NCBI GenBank assembly: GCA_017405085.1
Contig: JAFRBB010000046.1
Location: 1-33,705 of the forward strand
Direction of reading: 5' to 3'
From: Eubacteriaceae bacterium
Lineage (GTDB): Bacteria > Bacillota > Clostridia > Eubacteriales > Eubacteriaceae
DNA length: 33,705 nucleotides
Of this stretch, positions 1 through 7,421 are shown one piece after another. Position 1 is the stretch's first letter. Each line of letters opens with the position of its first letter. A program made the translations under genes and the position numbers. Below the pieces are notes generated by a model. The model was not told the DNA's origin. It did no database searches and worked only from the letters and a program-made list of their open reading frames with translations.

Positions 1-90
1 GATTATGAAGAAAAAGGGATTGATTCCAAGCAGCAGTTCTTTTATTTTTTGCATTCAAAGCTTTTTTATGTCGAAAATCGTTCCAAATAG
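1..90 (+). CDS. 3' end of an unidentified gene (partial)
   Basis: An open frame enters from the left edge and runs for 29 codons to a TAG at 88-90. The visible C-terminus is rich in aromatic residues and lysine (Phe-Phe-Tyr, Lys-Leu-Phe-Tyr). It is followed about 50 bases later by a strong hairpin terminator on the same strand, which supports a real gene ending here. The family cannot be told from this fragment. Its position next to the surface-polysaccharide locus makes a glycosyltransferase or polymer-assembly gene a reasonable guess, but that is inference only. Confidence 0.5.
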   Translation, partial: DYEEKGIDSKQQFFYFLHSKLFYVENRSK

Positions 91-140
91 AAAAGCCGTG
101 CTTAACTCAGTTGTTTAAACACGACTTTGTCTTTGGTCTG

Positions 141-175
141 AAGGGCGCGGCAGTGATTGCCGCGCCCTTGTTGTG
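141..175 (+). terminator. Hairpin terminator after the partial gene
   Basis: A perfect 12-bp stem (141-152 with 158-169) closes a five-base loop GTGAT and is GC-rich. The downstream strand is T-rich but interrupted (TTGTTGT). It probably ends the gene entering from the left. On the minus strand there is no T-tract after it, so it is a weak stop for the convergent LCP gene. Confidence 0.75.
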
Positions 176-262
176 TATATGGTTGCTTTGTAAATTTTAA
201 ACTCTATTAAATATACGTATTAACTGTTGATCGCATTTTTGTCGATGTTGTCCAAGAAAGGA

Positions 263-1411
263 TCAATAATAGACATCTTCGGAATAACTGACTTCATTTT
301 CGGGAATCTGCACTTCCACCTGACCGCCGATGGGAGAGCCGTTGTCCGAACCGGGACCGTAGGTGGAGGGATCCGCCGCCGAGCCGTGGGAGAGACCGGT
401 TGTGGAGACGATGTTGTTACTGATCATCTTGACGGTATCCGACGGGGTGTAGTCGTTGTTTTCACCGTAGATGAGCTTGTGGAGCATCACGGCGTTGTCT
501 TCCAGCGTGACGGGAACCACATAGGAGGTTTCGTTGATGTCGGCTGTGGTGTTGTAGCCGTCGAAAGGAATCCGCCCGTTTTTGAAGGTCTTGTTGCTGA
601 GGGACATATAAGCGCCGGCGTATTGGGTGATTTCATTCAACGAGAAAGAGGTTTGAATATAGGGATAAACCTTGTTGATGATGTTGAGGGTTGTCATAAT
701 GTCGGCGTTGATGGCTTTGTCAAACATGGCTTTGACCACTTCGCGCTGCCTTTCGGTGCGGCCGTAATCGTCATCGGAATAGCGGTTGCGGCAATAGGCG
801 AGGGCTTGGACGCCGGTGAGGGTCTGCATGCCCGTCCGTTCCAAATAGGGATCGTTGTGACCGGTTTTTTCGTTGACATCGCCGATGTATTGATTGGTCC
901 AATAGACCACTTCGCCGTTTTTCACATCGATATCGACGCCGCCCAAAGCGTCAACGCTGTCGACCAGGCAATTGAAATTGACGACGACATAATCACTGAT
1001 GTTCATGTCAAAGTTCTCGTTGATGGTCTGGATGGACTGCTGGGGGCCGCCGTACATATAGGCCGCGTTGATTTTGTCGTAGTTTTCTTCGTTGTTGCTG
1101 CCGGCGGGAATGCGCACGTAAAGGTCCCGCATGATGGAGGTGACTTGAACATCGCCTTCGTTTAAATCGATGGAAGCGATCATGATGGTGTCGGTGCGGT
1201 CACCGTCGACGTCCTCGCGACCGTCAATCCCGAAGAGGGCGACGTTGATGACGTCGGTGTTGGACAGGGTGTTGATGCTCAAGGCGCTTTCGTTAAGACG
1301 CTGGCCGGAGCCGAGGCCTGCCAGAATGTTGTAGGCATAAATGGCGCCGCTGCCGAGAAAGACCAGTAAAATCGCTAAAACAATGGATAATATTTTCTTT
1401 TTTAAACTCAT
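263..1411 (-). CDS. LytR-CpsA-Psr (LCP) family cell-wall polymer ligase
   Basis: LCP proteins transfer undecaprenyl-linked glycopolymers (teichoic acids, capsules, rhamnans) to peptidoglycan on the outer face of the membrane. The 382-residue product has a short basic N-terminus and one membrane segment (about residues 6-28). The LCP domain follows, with the family's pyrophosphate-binding charged residues: GIDGR (61-65), RTD (72-74), MRDLYV (94-99), the DALGGVDIDV block (154-163), and the Arg-rich CRNRYSDDDYGRTERQ block (207-222). The last ~50 residues are a Ser/Gly/Pro-rich acidic tail. The ATG at 1411 is preceded by GGAGAAAAC on the minus strand. It diverges from the dTDP-rhamnose operon across a 240-base promoter region, so it is the obvious candidate to attach the polymer made by this locus. 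The polymer specificity itself is inferred from context. Confidence 0.93.
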   Translation of the reverse strand: MSLKKKILSIVLAILLVFLGSGAIYAYNILAGLGSGQRLNESALSINTLSNTDVINVALFGIDGREDVDGDRTDTIMIASIDLNEGDVQVTSIMRDLYVRIPAGSNNEENYDKINAAYMYGGPQQSIQTINENFDMNISDYVVVNFNCLVDSVDALGGVDIDVKNGEVVYWTNQYIGDVNEKTGHNDPYLERTGMQTLTGVQALAYCRNRYSDDDYGRTERQREVVKAMFDKAINADIMTTLNIINKVYPYIQTSFSLNEITQYAGAYMSLSNKTFKNGRIPFDGYNTTADINETSYVVPVTLEDNAVMLHKLIYGENNDYTPSDTVKMISNNIVSTTGLSHGSAADPSTYGPGSDNGSPIGGQVEVQIPENEVSYSEDVYY

Positions 1412-1491
1412 TTAGTTTTCTCCAAATTTAGGCATTCATAACGGTGTCGATGATTGATGATTTCTTTTTGCGTACATCATTAATGTTTGTT

Positions 1492-1500
1492 ATTATAGCA
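1492..1500 (-). promoter_or_regulatory. Extended -10 promoter for the LCP gene
   Basis: On the minus strand the sequence TGCTATAAT gives a perfect -10 hexamer (1497 down to 1492) with the extended TGn element. The best -35 is a poor ATGAAA 16 bases upstream. It sits about 80 bases from the LCP start. Confidence 0.6.
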
Positions 1501-1549
1501 TAAATACGTTGATTTTCATGGATTTATCAAAAAAAATCGCTGATATTGT

Positions 1550-1578
1550 TAGACATTAAAGAAAGCCTTTAGTATAAT
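1550..1578 (+). promoter_or_regulatory. Sigma-A-type promoter for the dTDP-rhamnose operon
   Basis: TAGACA (1550-1555), a 17-base spacer and TATAAT (1573-1578) match the housekeeping consensus in 11 of 12 positions. The rfbD start lies about 73 bases downstream. Confidence 0.8.
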
Positions 1579-1651
1579 GACTGTAAATCTGTTACATATT
1601 GTGTTACAATTTCTATCAAAAGATTTTATCAGAAAGATATTAAGGTGATTC

Positions 1652-2515
1652 ATGAAAATCTTACTTACCGGATGCGGCGGTCAGCTCGGAAGGGAACTGA
1701 CACGCCAGCTTAAACAAAAAGGCACACCCTTTGCGGGATATGATATTCCCGAATTTGATATTACCGATAAAGCGGCGATGGCGGCGATCATCGATCGTGA
1801 AAATCCCGATGTTGTCATTAATTGCGGCGCGATGACCAACGTTGACGGTTGCGAAACCCAAGAAGCCGCGGCGACAGCCATCAACGGCGAAGGCCCCGGA
1901 AAGCTTGCCGAGCTTACCGCCGAGCGGGATATTGTGCTGGTTCACGTCTCCACGGATTATGTGTTTGACGGCAAGGGCATTTCGGAGAACGGCCGGATCC
2001 GCCCCTATACGGAAGCCGATCCCATCGATCCCCAAACCGTATACGGAAAAAGCAAAGCCCTTGGTGAAAAACTCGTCAAAGAAAACGCCGAAAAATATTT
2101 TATCGTACGCACGGCCTGGCTGTACGGGGACGGTCACAATTTTGTCAAAACGATGTTAAAGCTCGCCGAAAACCACGACAAATTGACGGTGGTTGCCGAT
2201 CAGGTCGGCTCGCCGACGAGCACCGTTGATCTTGCCCGGGCGATTTTGGCTTTGATTGAGACCGATGCCTACGGCATTTATCACGGCACCTGTGAAGGCA
2301 TGTGCTCGTGGTATGATTTTGCCTGTGAAATCTTCAAGCTTAAAGGCATCGATATCGATGTTGCTCCCGTTACCTCCGAGGAATATCCCAGCAAGACGCC
2401 GAGACCCAAGTATTCGGTTTTGGAAAACGCGGGACTTGCCGCCCTCGGTCTCAATGTTTTCAGACCCTGGCGGGATGCGCTTGTCGACTATTTAAATTGG
2501 CTTGATGAATCTTAA
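1652..2515 (+). CDS. rfbD: dTDP-4-dehydrorhamnose reductase (RmlD)
   Basis: It catalyses the last step of dTDP-L-rhamnose synthesis, the NAD(P)H-dependent reduction of dTDP-4-keto-L-rhamnose in the cytoplasm. The 287-residue protein is a short-chain dehydrogenase-type Rossmann enzyme of normal RmlD length. It shows the nucleotide-binding GCGGQLG at residues 7-13, STDYVFDG (100-107) and the catalytic YGKSK (Tyr131, Lys135). The ATG follows AAGGTG with good spacing. It is the first gene of rfbD-rfbA-rfbC-rfbB, 21 bases before rfbA, behind a near-consensus promoter. The order D-A-C-B places the final enzyme first. Confidence 0.95.
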   Translation: MKILLTGCGGQLGRELTRQLKQKGTPFAGYDIPEFDITDKAAMAAIIDRENPDVVINCGAMTNVDGCETQEAAATAINGEGPGKLAELTAERDIVLVHVSTDYVFDGKGISENGRIRPYTEADPIDPQTVYGKSKALGEKLVKENAEKYFIVRTAWLYGDGHNFVKTMLKLAENHDKLTVVADQVGSPTSTVDLARAILALIETDAYGIYHGTCEGMCSWYDFACEIFKLKGIDIDVAPVTSEEYPSKTPRPKYSVLENAGLAALGLNVFRPWRDALVDYLNWLDES

Positions 2516-2536
2516 GGAAAAAAGGAGTTTTTCGAT

Positions 2537-3430
2537 ATGAAAGGTATTATTCTCGCGGGCGGTTCGGGAACCCGCCTTTATCCCATTACCCGGGCTGTGT
2601 CCAAGCAGCTTTTGCCCATTTATGACAAACCGATGATTTATTATCCGCTTTCAACCTTGATGCTTTCGGGCATTCGGGATATTCTCATCATCTCCACGCC
2701 GCAGGATATCGGCAATTTTGAACGTCTTCTCGGCACCGGCGAAGAATTGGGCCTCCATTTCACCTATAAAGTGCAGGAAGCGCCCAACGGACTAGCCGAA
2801 GCTTTTATTATCGGTGAGGAATTTATCGGCGACGACAAGGTCGCCCTGGTTCTCGGCGACAATATTTTTTACGGCCAAGGCTTTACCTCGTCCTTAAAGG
2901 CCGCGGCGGAGCTGGAACACGGTGCGGTGATTTTCGGCTATCCCGTTCACGATCCCAAACGCTACGGCGTGGTGGAATTCGCGCCTGACGGGACGGTGCT
3001 GTCCATTGAGGAAAAACCCGAGGTGCCCAAATCCAATTTCGCTGTTCCGGGACTTTATTTCTACGATAACGACGTGGTGGACATCGCCAAAAACATCAAG
3101 CCTTCAGCCAGAGGAGAACTGGAAATCACGACCGTCAACGAGACCTATCTCAAACGGGGCGATCTGAAGGTTGAGCTTTTCAGCCGTGGGATGGCCTGGC
3201 TCGATACCGGCACCCACGACAGCTTAATTGAAGCGTCCAATTTTGTGGAAACCATTCAAAAACGCCAGGGACTTTATGTGTCCTGCGTTGAGGAAATTGC
3301 TTTTCTCAGAGGCTTTATTGATAAAGAACAATTGATTAAACTAGCGGAGCCCATGAAAAAAACAGCATATGGTGAGTATTTGATTAAACGCGCGACGGAA
3401 GGCAGGGAGGTAAGCTATGGCAGCCATTAA
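2537..3430 (+). CDS. rfbA: Glucose-1-phosphate thymidylyltransferase (RmlA)
   Basis: It makes dTDP-glucose from dTTP and glucose-1-phosphate, the entry step to dTDP-L-rhamnose. The 297-residue product has the nucleotidyltransferase signature GGSGTRLYP (8-16), Lys23 in SKQLLP, and LGDNIFYG (106-113), whose Asp108 is the expected metal ligand. Length matches the family. AAAGGAG precedes the ATG. Its end overlaps the rfbC start by 14 bases, indicating translational coupling. Confidence 0.96.
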   Translation: MKGIILAGGSGTRLYPITRAVSKQLLPIYDKPMIYYPLSTLMLSGIRDILIISTPQDIGNFERLLGTGEELGLHFTYKVQEAPNGLAEAFIIGEEFIGDDKVALVLGDNIFYGQGFTSSLKAAAELEHGAVIFGYPVHDPKRYGVVEFAPDGTVLSIEEKPEVPKSNFAVPGLYFYDNDVVDIAKNIKPSARGELEITTVNETYLKRGDLKVELFSRGMAWLDTGTHDSLIEASNFVETIQKRQGLYVSCVEEIAFLRGFIDKEQLIKLAEPMKKTAYGEYLIKRATEGREVSYGSH

Positions 3431-3980
3431 AATCGAACAGACGGGCATTGAAGGCCTTGTGATTGTACATCCTCAGGTGTTCGGCGATGAACGCGGCTAT
3501 TTTATGGAAACCTATAATCAACAGACGTTTAATGAAGCCGGTCTGGATATGGTTTTTGTGCAGGATAATGAATCGCGTTCCCGCAAAGGCGTGCTTCGCG
3601 GTTTGCATTTCCAGACCAAACACAGCCAGGGCAAGCTTGTCCGCGCCACCGAAGGCACGGTGTGGGATGTCGGCGTCGATTTGCGCGCGGGTTCTCCCAC
3701 CTACGGCAAATGGGCCGGCGTGACCTTAAGCGCTGAAAACCATACGATGTTCTATATCCCCGAGGGGTTTGCCCACGGTTTTGTGGTGCTTTCCGATACG
3801 GCGACTTTCAATTATAAATGCACCGATTTTTATCACCCCGAATACGACGGCGGCATTCGCTGGAATGATCCGGACATCGGCGTCAAATGGCCTGTCGACG
3901 ATATGGATTCCCTTATCCTTTCCGAAAAGGATGAAAAACAGCCTTTCTTAAAAGATGTGCGTGATCAGTTGCAATTTTAA
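3417..3980 (+). CDS. rfbC: dTDP-4-dehydrorhamnose 3,5-epimerase (RmlC)
   Basis: It epimerises dTDP-4-keto-6-deoxyglucose at C3 and C5 to give the L-rhamno configuration. The 187-residue cupin has the family blocks GDERGYFME (23-31), VLRGLHFQ with the catalytic His64, [11 protein letters not shown] (112-122) and the [20 protein letters not shown] region (about 133-152). The ATG lies inside the end of rfbA and is preceded by GGAGGT within that gene. Confidence 0.95.
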   Translation: MAAIKIEQTGIEGLVIVHPQVFGDERGYFMETYNQQTFNEAGLDMVFVQDNESRSRKGVLRGLHFQTKHSQGKLVRATEGTVWDVGVDLRAGSPTYGKWAGVTLSAENHTMFYIPEGFAHGFVVLSDTATFNYKCTDFYHPEYDGGIRWNDPDIGVKWPVDDMDSLILSEKDEKQPFLKDVRDQLQF

Positions 3981-3997
3981 AACACATCTTTTATAAT
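3969..3997 (+). promoter_or_regulatory. Internal promoter ahead of rfbB
   Basis: TTGCAA (3969-3974), a 17-base spacer and a perfect TATAAT (3992-3997) overlap the end of rfbC. They would allow rfbB and possibly downstream genes to be transcribed separately from rfbDAC. Confidence 0.5.
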
Positions 3998-4054
3998 ACA
4001 TCAGTTATCCGACGCGCCTGGTCTTTGCCACGCGCCAATGAAAGGAGCTTTCTC

Positions 4055-5164
4055 TTGAAAACCATACTTGTAACAGGCGGTGCCGGCTTTATCGGCTCCA
4101 ATTTTGTCAAATATCAATTAAATACCCATACCGATGACATTATCGTCAATTTGGACGCGCTGACCTATGCCGGCAATCTTGAAAATTTAACGGACGTCGA
4201 AGAAAACCCCAACTATGTCTTTATCAAAGGGGATATTGCCGACAAAGCTTTTGTTGACGCGCTGTTTTCCGAATATAATTTTGACTATGTGGTCAATTTC
4301 GCGGCGGAATCCCATGTGGACCGCAGCATCGAAAATCCCGAAATCTTTGTCAAAACCAACATTTTGGGGACGCAAATTCTGTTAAACGCGGCCAAAAACG
4401 CCTGGCAAACAGGCAAAGATGACGAAGGTTATCCCACCTATAAAGAAGGGGTGAAATATCTTCAAGTCTCCACCGACGAAGTATACGGCGCGCTGGGCAA
4501 AACCGGTATGTTTACCGAAACCACCCCGATTACGCCCAACAGCCCCTATTCCGCGTCCAAAGCCAGTGCCGATTTGCTGGTTCGCGCCTATGGCAATACC
4601 TTCAAATTTCCGATGAACATCACGCGTTGCTCCAACAATTACGGCCCCAATCAATTCCCGGAAAAACTCATTCCTTTGATGATTGCCAACGTTATCGATC
4701 TTAAAGAGCTGCCGATTTACGGCGACGGGATGCAGGTTCGCGATTGGCTTCACGTTAAAGATCATTGCAGCGGCATTGACACCGTGCTTCGACAAGGCCG
4801 TTTAAACGAAGTGTATAACATCGGCGGAAACAATGAAAAAGCCAACATCCAAATCGTCGATCTTATCATTGAAAACGTCAAAAAACGTCTGGAAGAAGGG
4901 GCTTATCCCGACATTAAAACCGACTATACCAAAATTTCCGACGATTTAAAAATTCATGTCGAGGACCGCTTGGGTCACGATAGACGCTATGCCATTGACA
5001 ACACCAAAATTACCACCGAACTGGGATGGGAACCCTCCTACACCTTTGAGGAAGGCATTGTCGAGACCATCGACTGGTATCTCGGCCACCAGGATTGGGT
5101 GGCTCAGGTGAAATCCGGCGGCTATCAGGAATATTACGAAAAAATGTACTCAAAGAAAAAATAA
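4055..5164 (+). CDS. rfbB: dTDP-glucose 4,6-dehydratase (RmlB)
   Basis: It converts dTDP-glucose to dTDP-4-keto-6-deoxyglucose, step two of dTDP-rhamnose synthesis. I place the start at the TTG at 4055: AAAGGAG lies eight bases upstream and the protein then begins directly with the Rossmann strand (KTILVTGGAGFIG). An upstream in-frame TTG at 4025 would only add ten unrelated residues. The 369-residue product shows TGGAGFIG (7-14), the catalytic Thr140-Asp141-Glu142, and YSASK with Tyr165 and Lys169. It closes the rhamnose operon and is followed by a terminator. Confidence 0.95.
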   Translation: MKTILVTGGAGFIGSNFVKYQLNTHTDDIIVNLDALTYAGNLENLTDVEENPNYVFIKGDIADKAFVDALFSEYNFDYVVNFAAESHVDRSIENPEIFVKTNILGTQILLNAAKNAWQTGKDDEGYPTYKEGVKYLQVSTDEVYGALGKTGMFTETTPITPNSPYSASKASADLLVRAYGNTFKFPMNITRCSNNYGPNQFPEKLIPLMIANVIDLKELPIYGDGMQVRDWLHVKDHCSGIDTVLRQGRLNEVYNIGGNNEKANIQIVDLIIENVKKRLEEGAYPDIKTDYTKISDDLKIHVEDRLGHDRRYAIDNTKITTELGWEPSYTFEEGIVETIDWYLGHQDWVAQVKSGGYQEYYEKMYSKKK

Positions 5165-5172
5165 TTTCGCCG

Positions 5173-5209
5173 ACCGCTGGCTGTTTTTCACAGGTAGCGG
5201 TGGTTTTTT
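5173..5209 (+). terminator. Terminator after rfbB
   Basis: The outer stem ACCGCT (5173-5178) pairs with AGCGGT (5196-5201), with an inner CTG/CAG pair across a two-base mismatch. A run of six T follows from 5204. It separates the rhamnose operon from the exporter genes, perhaps incompletely. Confidence 0.65.
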
Positions 5210-5312
5210 GTTAAAAGAATTGATTTTCGAAGCGATATAGACTGTACGTCTGCTTGTTTTCATGGGCAGCAGAGCGTGTTTTGGCTTCGAGAAGAATACG
5301 GGAAGGATTCTA

Positions 5313-6119
5313 ATGATCAAAGATTTTTTCGCTTTTTTCAAAGATATCTGGCAAAACAGAAGACTGCTGCTTCGCTTTGCCAAAAATGATTTTAAAGCGC
5401 GTTACGCCGGCTCTTTCTTTGGCGTCTTTTGGGCGTTTTTCACGCCTTTTGTGACCATTTTAGTGTATTGGTTTGTATTTGAAAAAGGGTTTAAAGCCGG
5501 TATGACCGATGGTTCAGTGCCCTTTATTTTGTATCTTGTCACCGGGATTATCGTCTGGTTTTTCTTTTCGGACACCCTTGTGACGGGGACCAATTGCTAC
5601 AGGGATTACAACTATCTGGTCAAAAAAGTGGTGTTTAATATTCATATTTTGCCGACGGCAAAGCTGATATCCAATCTGTACACCCACTTTTTCTTTATCG
5701 GAATCGCCATTATCCTGACAACGCTTTACGGGTTTTTCCCGTCCCTTTATTTGCTTCAAATCGTGTATTATCTGTTTTGCCTGATTGTGATGCTAACGGG
5801 AATCGTATGGATTACCTCTTCCATTCAGCCGTTTTTTACGGATATTACGCCTTTGATCAATGTGGGGTTGCAGGTGATGATGTGGGGAAGCCCGGTGCTT
5901 TGGAGCATTAATAATTTCCCGCCGCAATACCATTTGCTTTTTAAACTCAATCCACTGTTTTACATTATTCAGGGATACCGCGACGCGTTTTTCGGCACCG
6001 GATGGTTTTGGCAGCATTGGCATCTCGGTCTCTATTTTTGGGGATGCACCCTTGTGTTTCTCATCATCGGATCGATCACTTATTCAAAAATGCGCCCGCA
6101 TTTCTCGGACGTGTTATAA
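5313..6119 (+). CDS. wzm: ABC-2 type polysaccharide/polyol exporter permease (Wzm-like)
   Basis: It is the membrane subunit of an ABC exporter that moves undecaprenyl-PP-linked glycans out of the cytoplasm. An in-frame ATG at 5262 exists, but the ATG at 5313 has GGAAGGA at proper spacing and gives the normal 268-residue Wzm/TagG length starting MIKDFF. The N-terminus has the amphipathic FAKNDFKARYAGSFFGVFW region typical of TagG/RfbA permeases. About six hydrophobic segments follow, and the C-terminal part has NPLFYIIQGYRDAFF, characteristic of the family. The ATPase gene starts 15 bases downstream. The rhamnose genes alongside suggest a rhamnose-containing substrate. Confidence 0.92.
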   Translation: MIKDFFAFFKDIWQNRRLLLRFAKNDFKARYAGSFFGVFWAFFTPFVTILVYWFVFEKGFKAGMTDGSVPFILYLVTGIIVWFFFSDTLVTGTNCYRDYNYLVKKVVFNIHILPTAKLISNLYTHFFFIGIAIILTTLYGFFPSLYLLQIVYYLFCLIVMLTGIVWITSSIQPFFTDITPLINVGLQVMMWGSPVLWSINNFPPQYHLLFKLNPLFYIIQGYRDAFFGTGWFWQHWHLGLYFWGCTLVFLIIGSITYSKMRPHFSDVL

Positions 6120-6134
6120 AAGGGGGCGCAGGAT

Positions 6135-7409
6135 ATGACACAGGACAACACCATTATCAGCGTTCGCGATCTGACCAAAATCTACTATATCTATGCCAAA
6201 CCCAAGGACCGCCTGAAAGAAGCGTTTTCCTTAACGCGCAAAAAATATCATACGGATTTTTATGCTTTAAGAGACATTAATTTTGATGTTAAAGAAGGGG
6301 AATGTTTCGGCATTATCGGCAAAAACGGCTCTGGTAAGTCCACTTTGCTCAAAATTATTACCGGGGTGCTTACTCAAACGAAGGGTGATGTCAATATCAA
6401 CGGGCGCATTTCGGCGCTTTTGGAACTCGGCGCCGGCTTTAACCAGGAATACACCGGCATCGAAAATGTTTATTTAAACGGCGATATCATGGGTTTTACC
6501 AAAGAAGAGATGGACGCCAAGCTCGATGAAATCATTGAATTTGCCGATATCGGCGATCACATCAATCAACCGGTCAAAACCTATTCGTCGGGGATGTTTG
6601 TGCGTCTGGCTTTTGCTTTGGCCATCAATGTGGATCCCGAAATTCTCATTGTAGACGAGGCGCTGTCCGTTGGGGACGCCTTTTTCCAATTAAAATGCTA
6701 CAAAAAATTCATGGACTTCAAACGCCGGGGCAAAACCATCATTTTCGTCACCCACGATTTAAGTTCCGTGATTAAATATTGCGACCGCGTGATGGTCTTA
6801 AACGAAGGCGATCAGATTGAAATCGGCGAAGCCCGGGATATGGTCGACTTGTATAAAAAAATTCTTGTCAATCAGGAAAACAAAGGCAAGGATAAAGAAA
6901 GCGGCAAGGAATTGCTCGATTCCGGCCTGATCAAAAGCAATGTGCCCCTCAGTGAAAATATCATTGATTACGGCACGAAACAGGCCGAGTTTACCGAGAT
7001 CAATCTATATAATCGAAAGGGTGAGGCCGCGGATCAAATCGCTAAATTTGATGAATTGACAATTGCTTTTAAGGTGCGTTTTAACGAAGAGATCCACAAT
7101 CCGATTTTCGCGGTGTCCTATAAAGACATCAAAGGAACGGAACTCACCGGCACCAACAATATGTTTGAAGGTATGGACGGCTTTATCGCAAAAGCGGGAG
7201 AGACCTATGAAGTGAGCTTTAAACAGATCATTCCCTTCCAAAGCGGCAACTATTTTATTTCCCTTGGCTGTACGGGCATTGATGCCGACGGAACCTTTAT
7301 CGTCTATCACCGTTTTTACGATATCATCGATCTTAAAGTCATTTCCGAAAAGGATACGGTTGGATTCTTTGATACCAATACGGAGATCTCAATTAACAAA
7401 CTTTCATAA
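6135..7409 (+). CDS. wzt: ABC exporter ATPase with C-terminal extension (Wzt-like)
   Basis: It is the ATPase partner of the preceding permease. Residues 1-250 form the nucleotide-binding domain: Walker A GKNGSGKS (62-69), signature YSSGM (150-154), Walker B ILIVDE (170-175) and H-loop His207. A charged linker (about 240-270) leads to a C-terminal domain of about 155 residues with alternating beta-strand character. This matches the layout of Wzt proteins, whose C-terminal beta-sandwich binds the capped non-reducing end of the polymer. TagH and simple RgpD-type ATPases lack such a domain or carry a different one. GGGGGCGCAGG upstream gives a strong ribosome site. It is followed after 12 bases by the methyltransferase-kinase gene, which supports substrate recognition through a cap. 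Confidence 0.92.
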   Translation: MTQDNTIISVRDLTKIYYIYAKPKDRLKEAFSLTRKKYHTDFYALRDINFDVKEGECFGIIGKNGSGKSTLLKIITGVLTQTKGDVNINGRISALLELGAGFNQEYTGIENVYLNGDIMGFTKEEMDAKLDEIIEFADIGDHINQPVKTYSSGMFVRLAFALAINVDPEILIVDEALSVGDAFFQLKCYKKFMDFKRRGKTIIFVTHDLSSVIKYCDRVMVLNEGDQIEIGEARDMVDLYKKILVNQENKGKDKESGKELLDSGLIKSNVPLSENIIDYGTKQAEFTEINLYNRKGEAADQIAKFDELTIAFKVRFNEEIHNPIFAVSYKDIKGTELTGTNNMFEGMDGFIAKAGETYEVSFKQIIPFQSGNYFISLGCTGIDADGTFIVYHRFYDIIDLKVISEKDTVGFFDTNTEISINKLS

Positions 7410-7421
7410 CGAGGTGAGATA

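Noticed and set aside
227-1165. Long plus-strand frame opposite the LCP gene
   Set aside because: It lies antisense to a gene with clear LCP motifs, has no ribosome site, and its Val/Gly/Asp-rich product looks like a translated antisense strand.
4025-4054. Ten-residue N-terminal extension of rfbB
   Set aside because: The ribosome site AAAGGAG lies inside this stretch and fits the TTG at 4055, and the residues do not belong to the family.
5262-5312. Seventeen-residue N-terminal extension of the exporter permease
   Set aside because: No ribosome site precedes ATG 5262, whereas GGAAGGA precedes ATG 5313, which also gives the normal start of the family.
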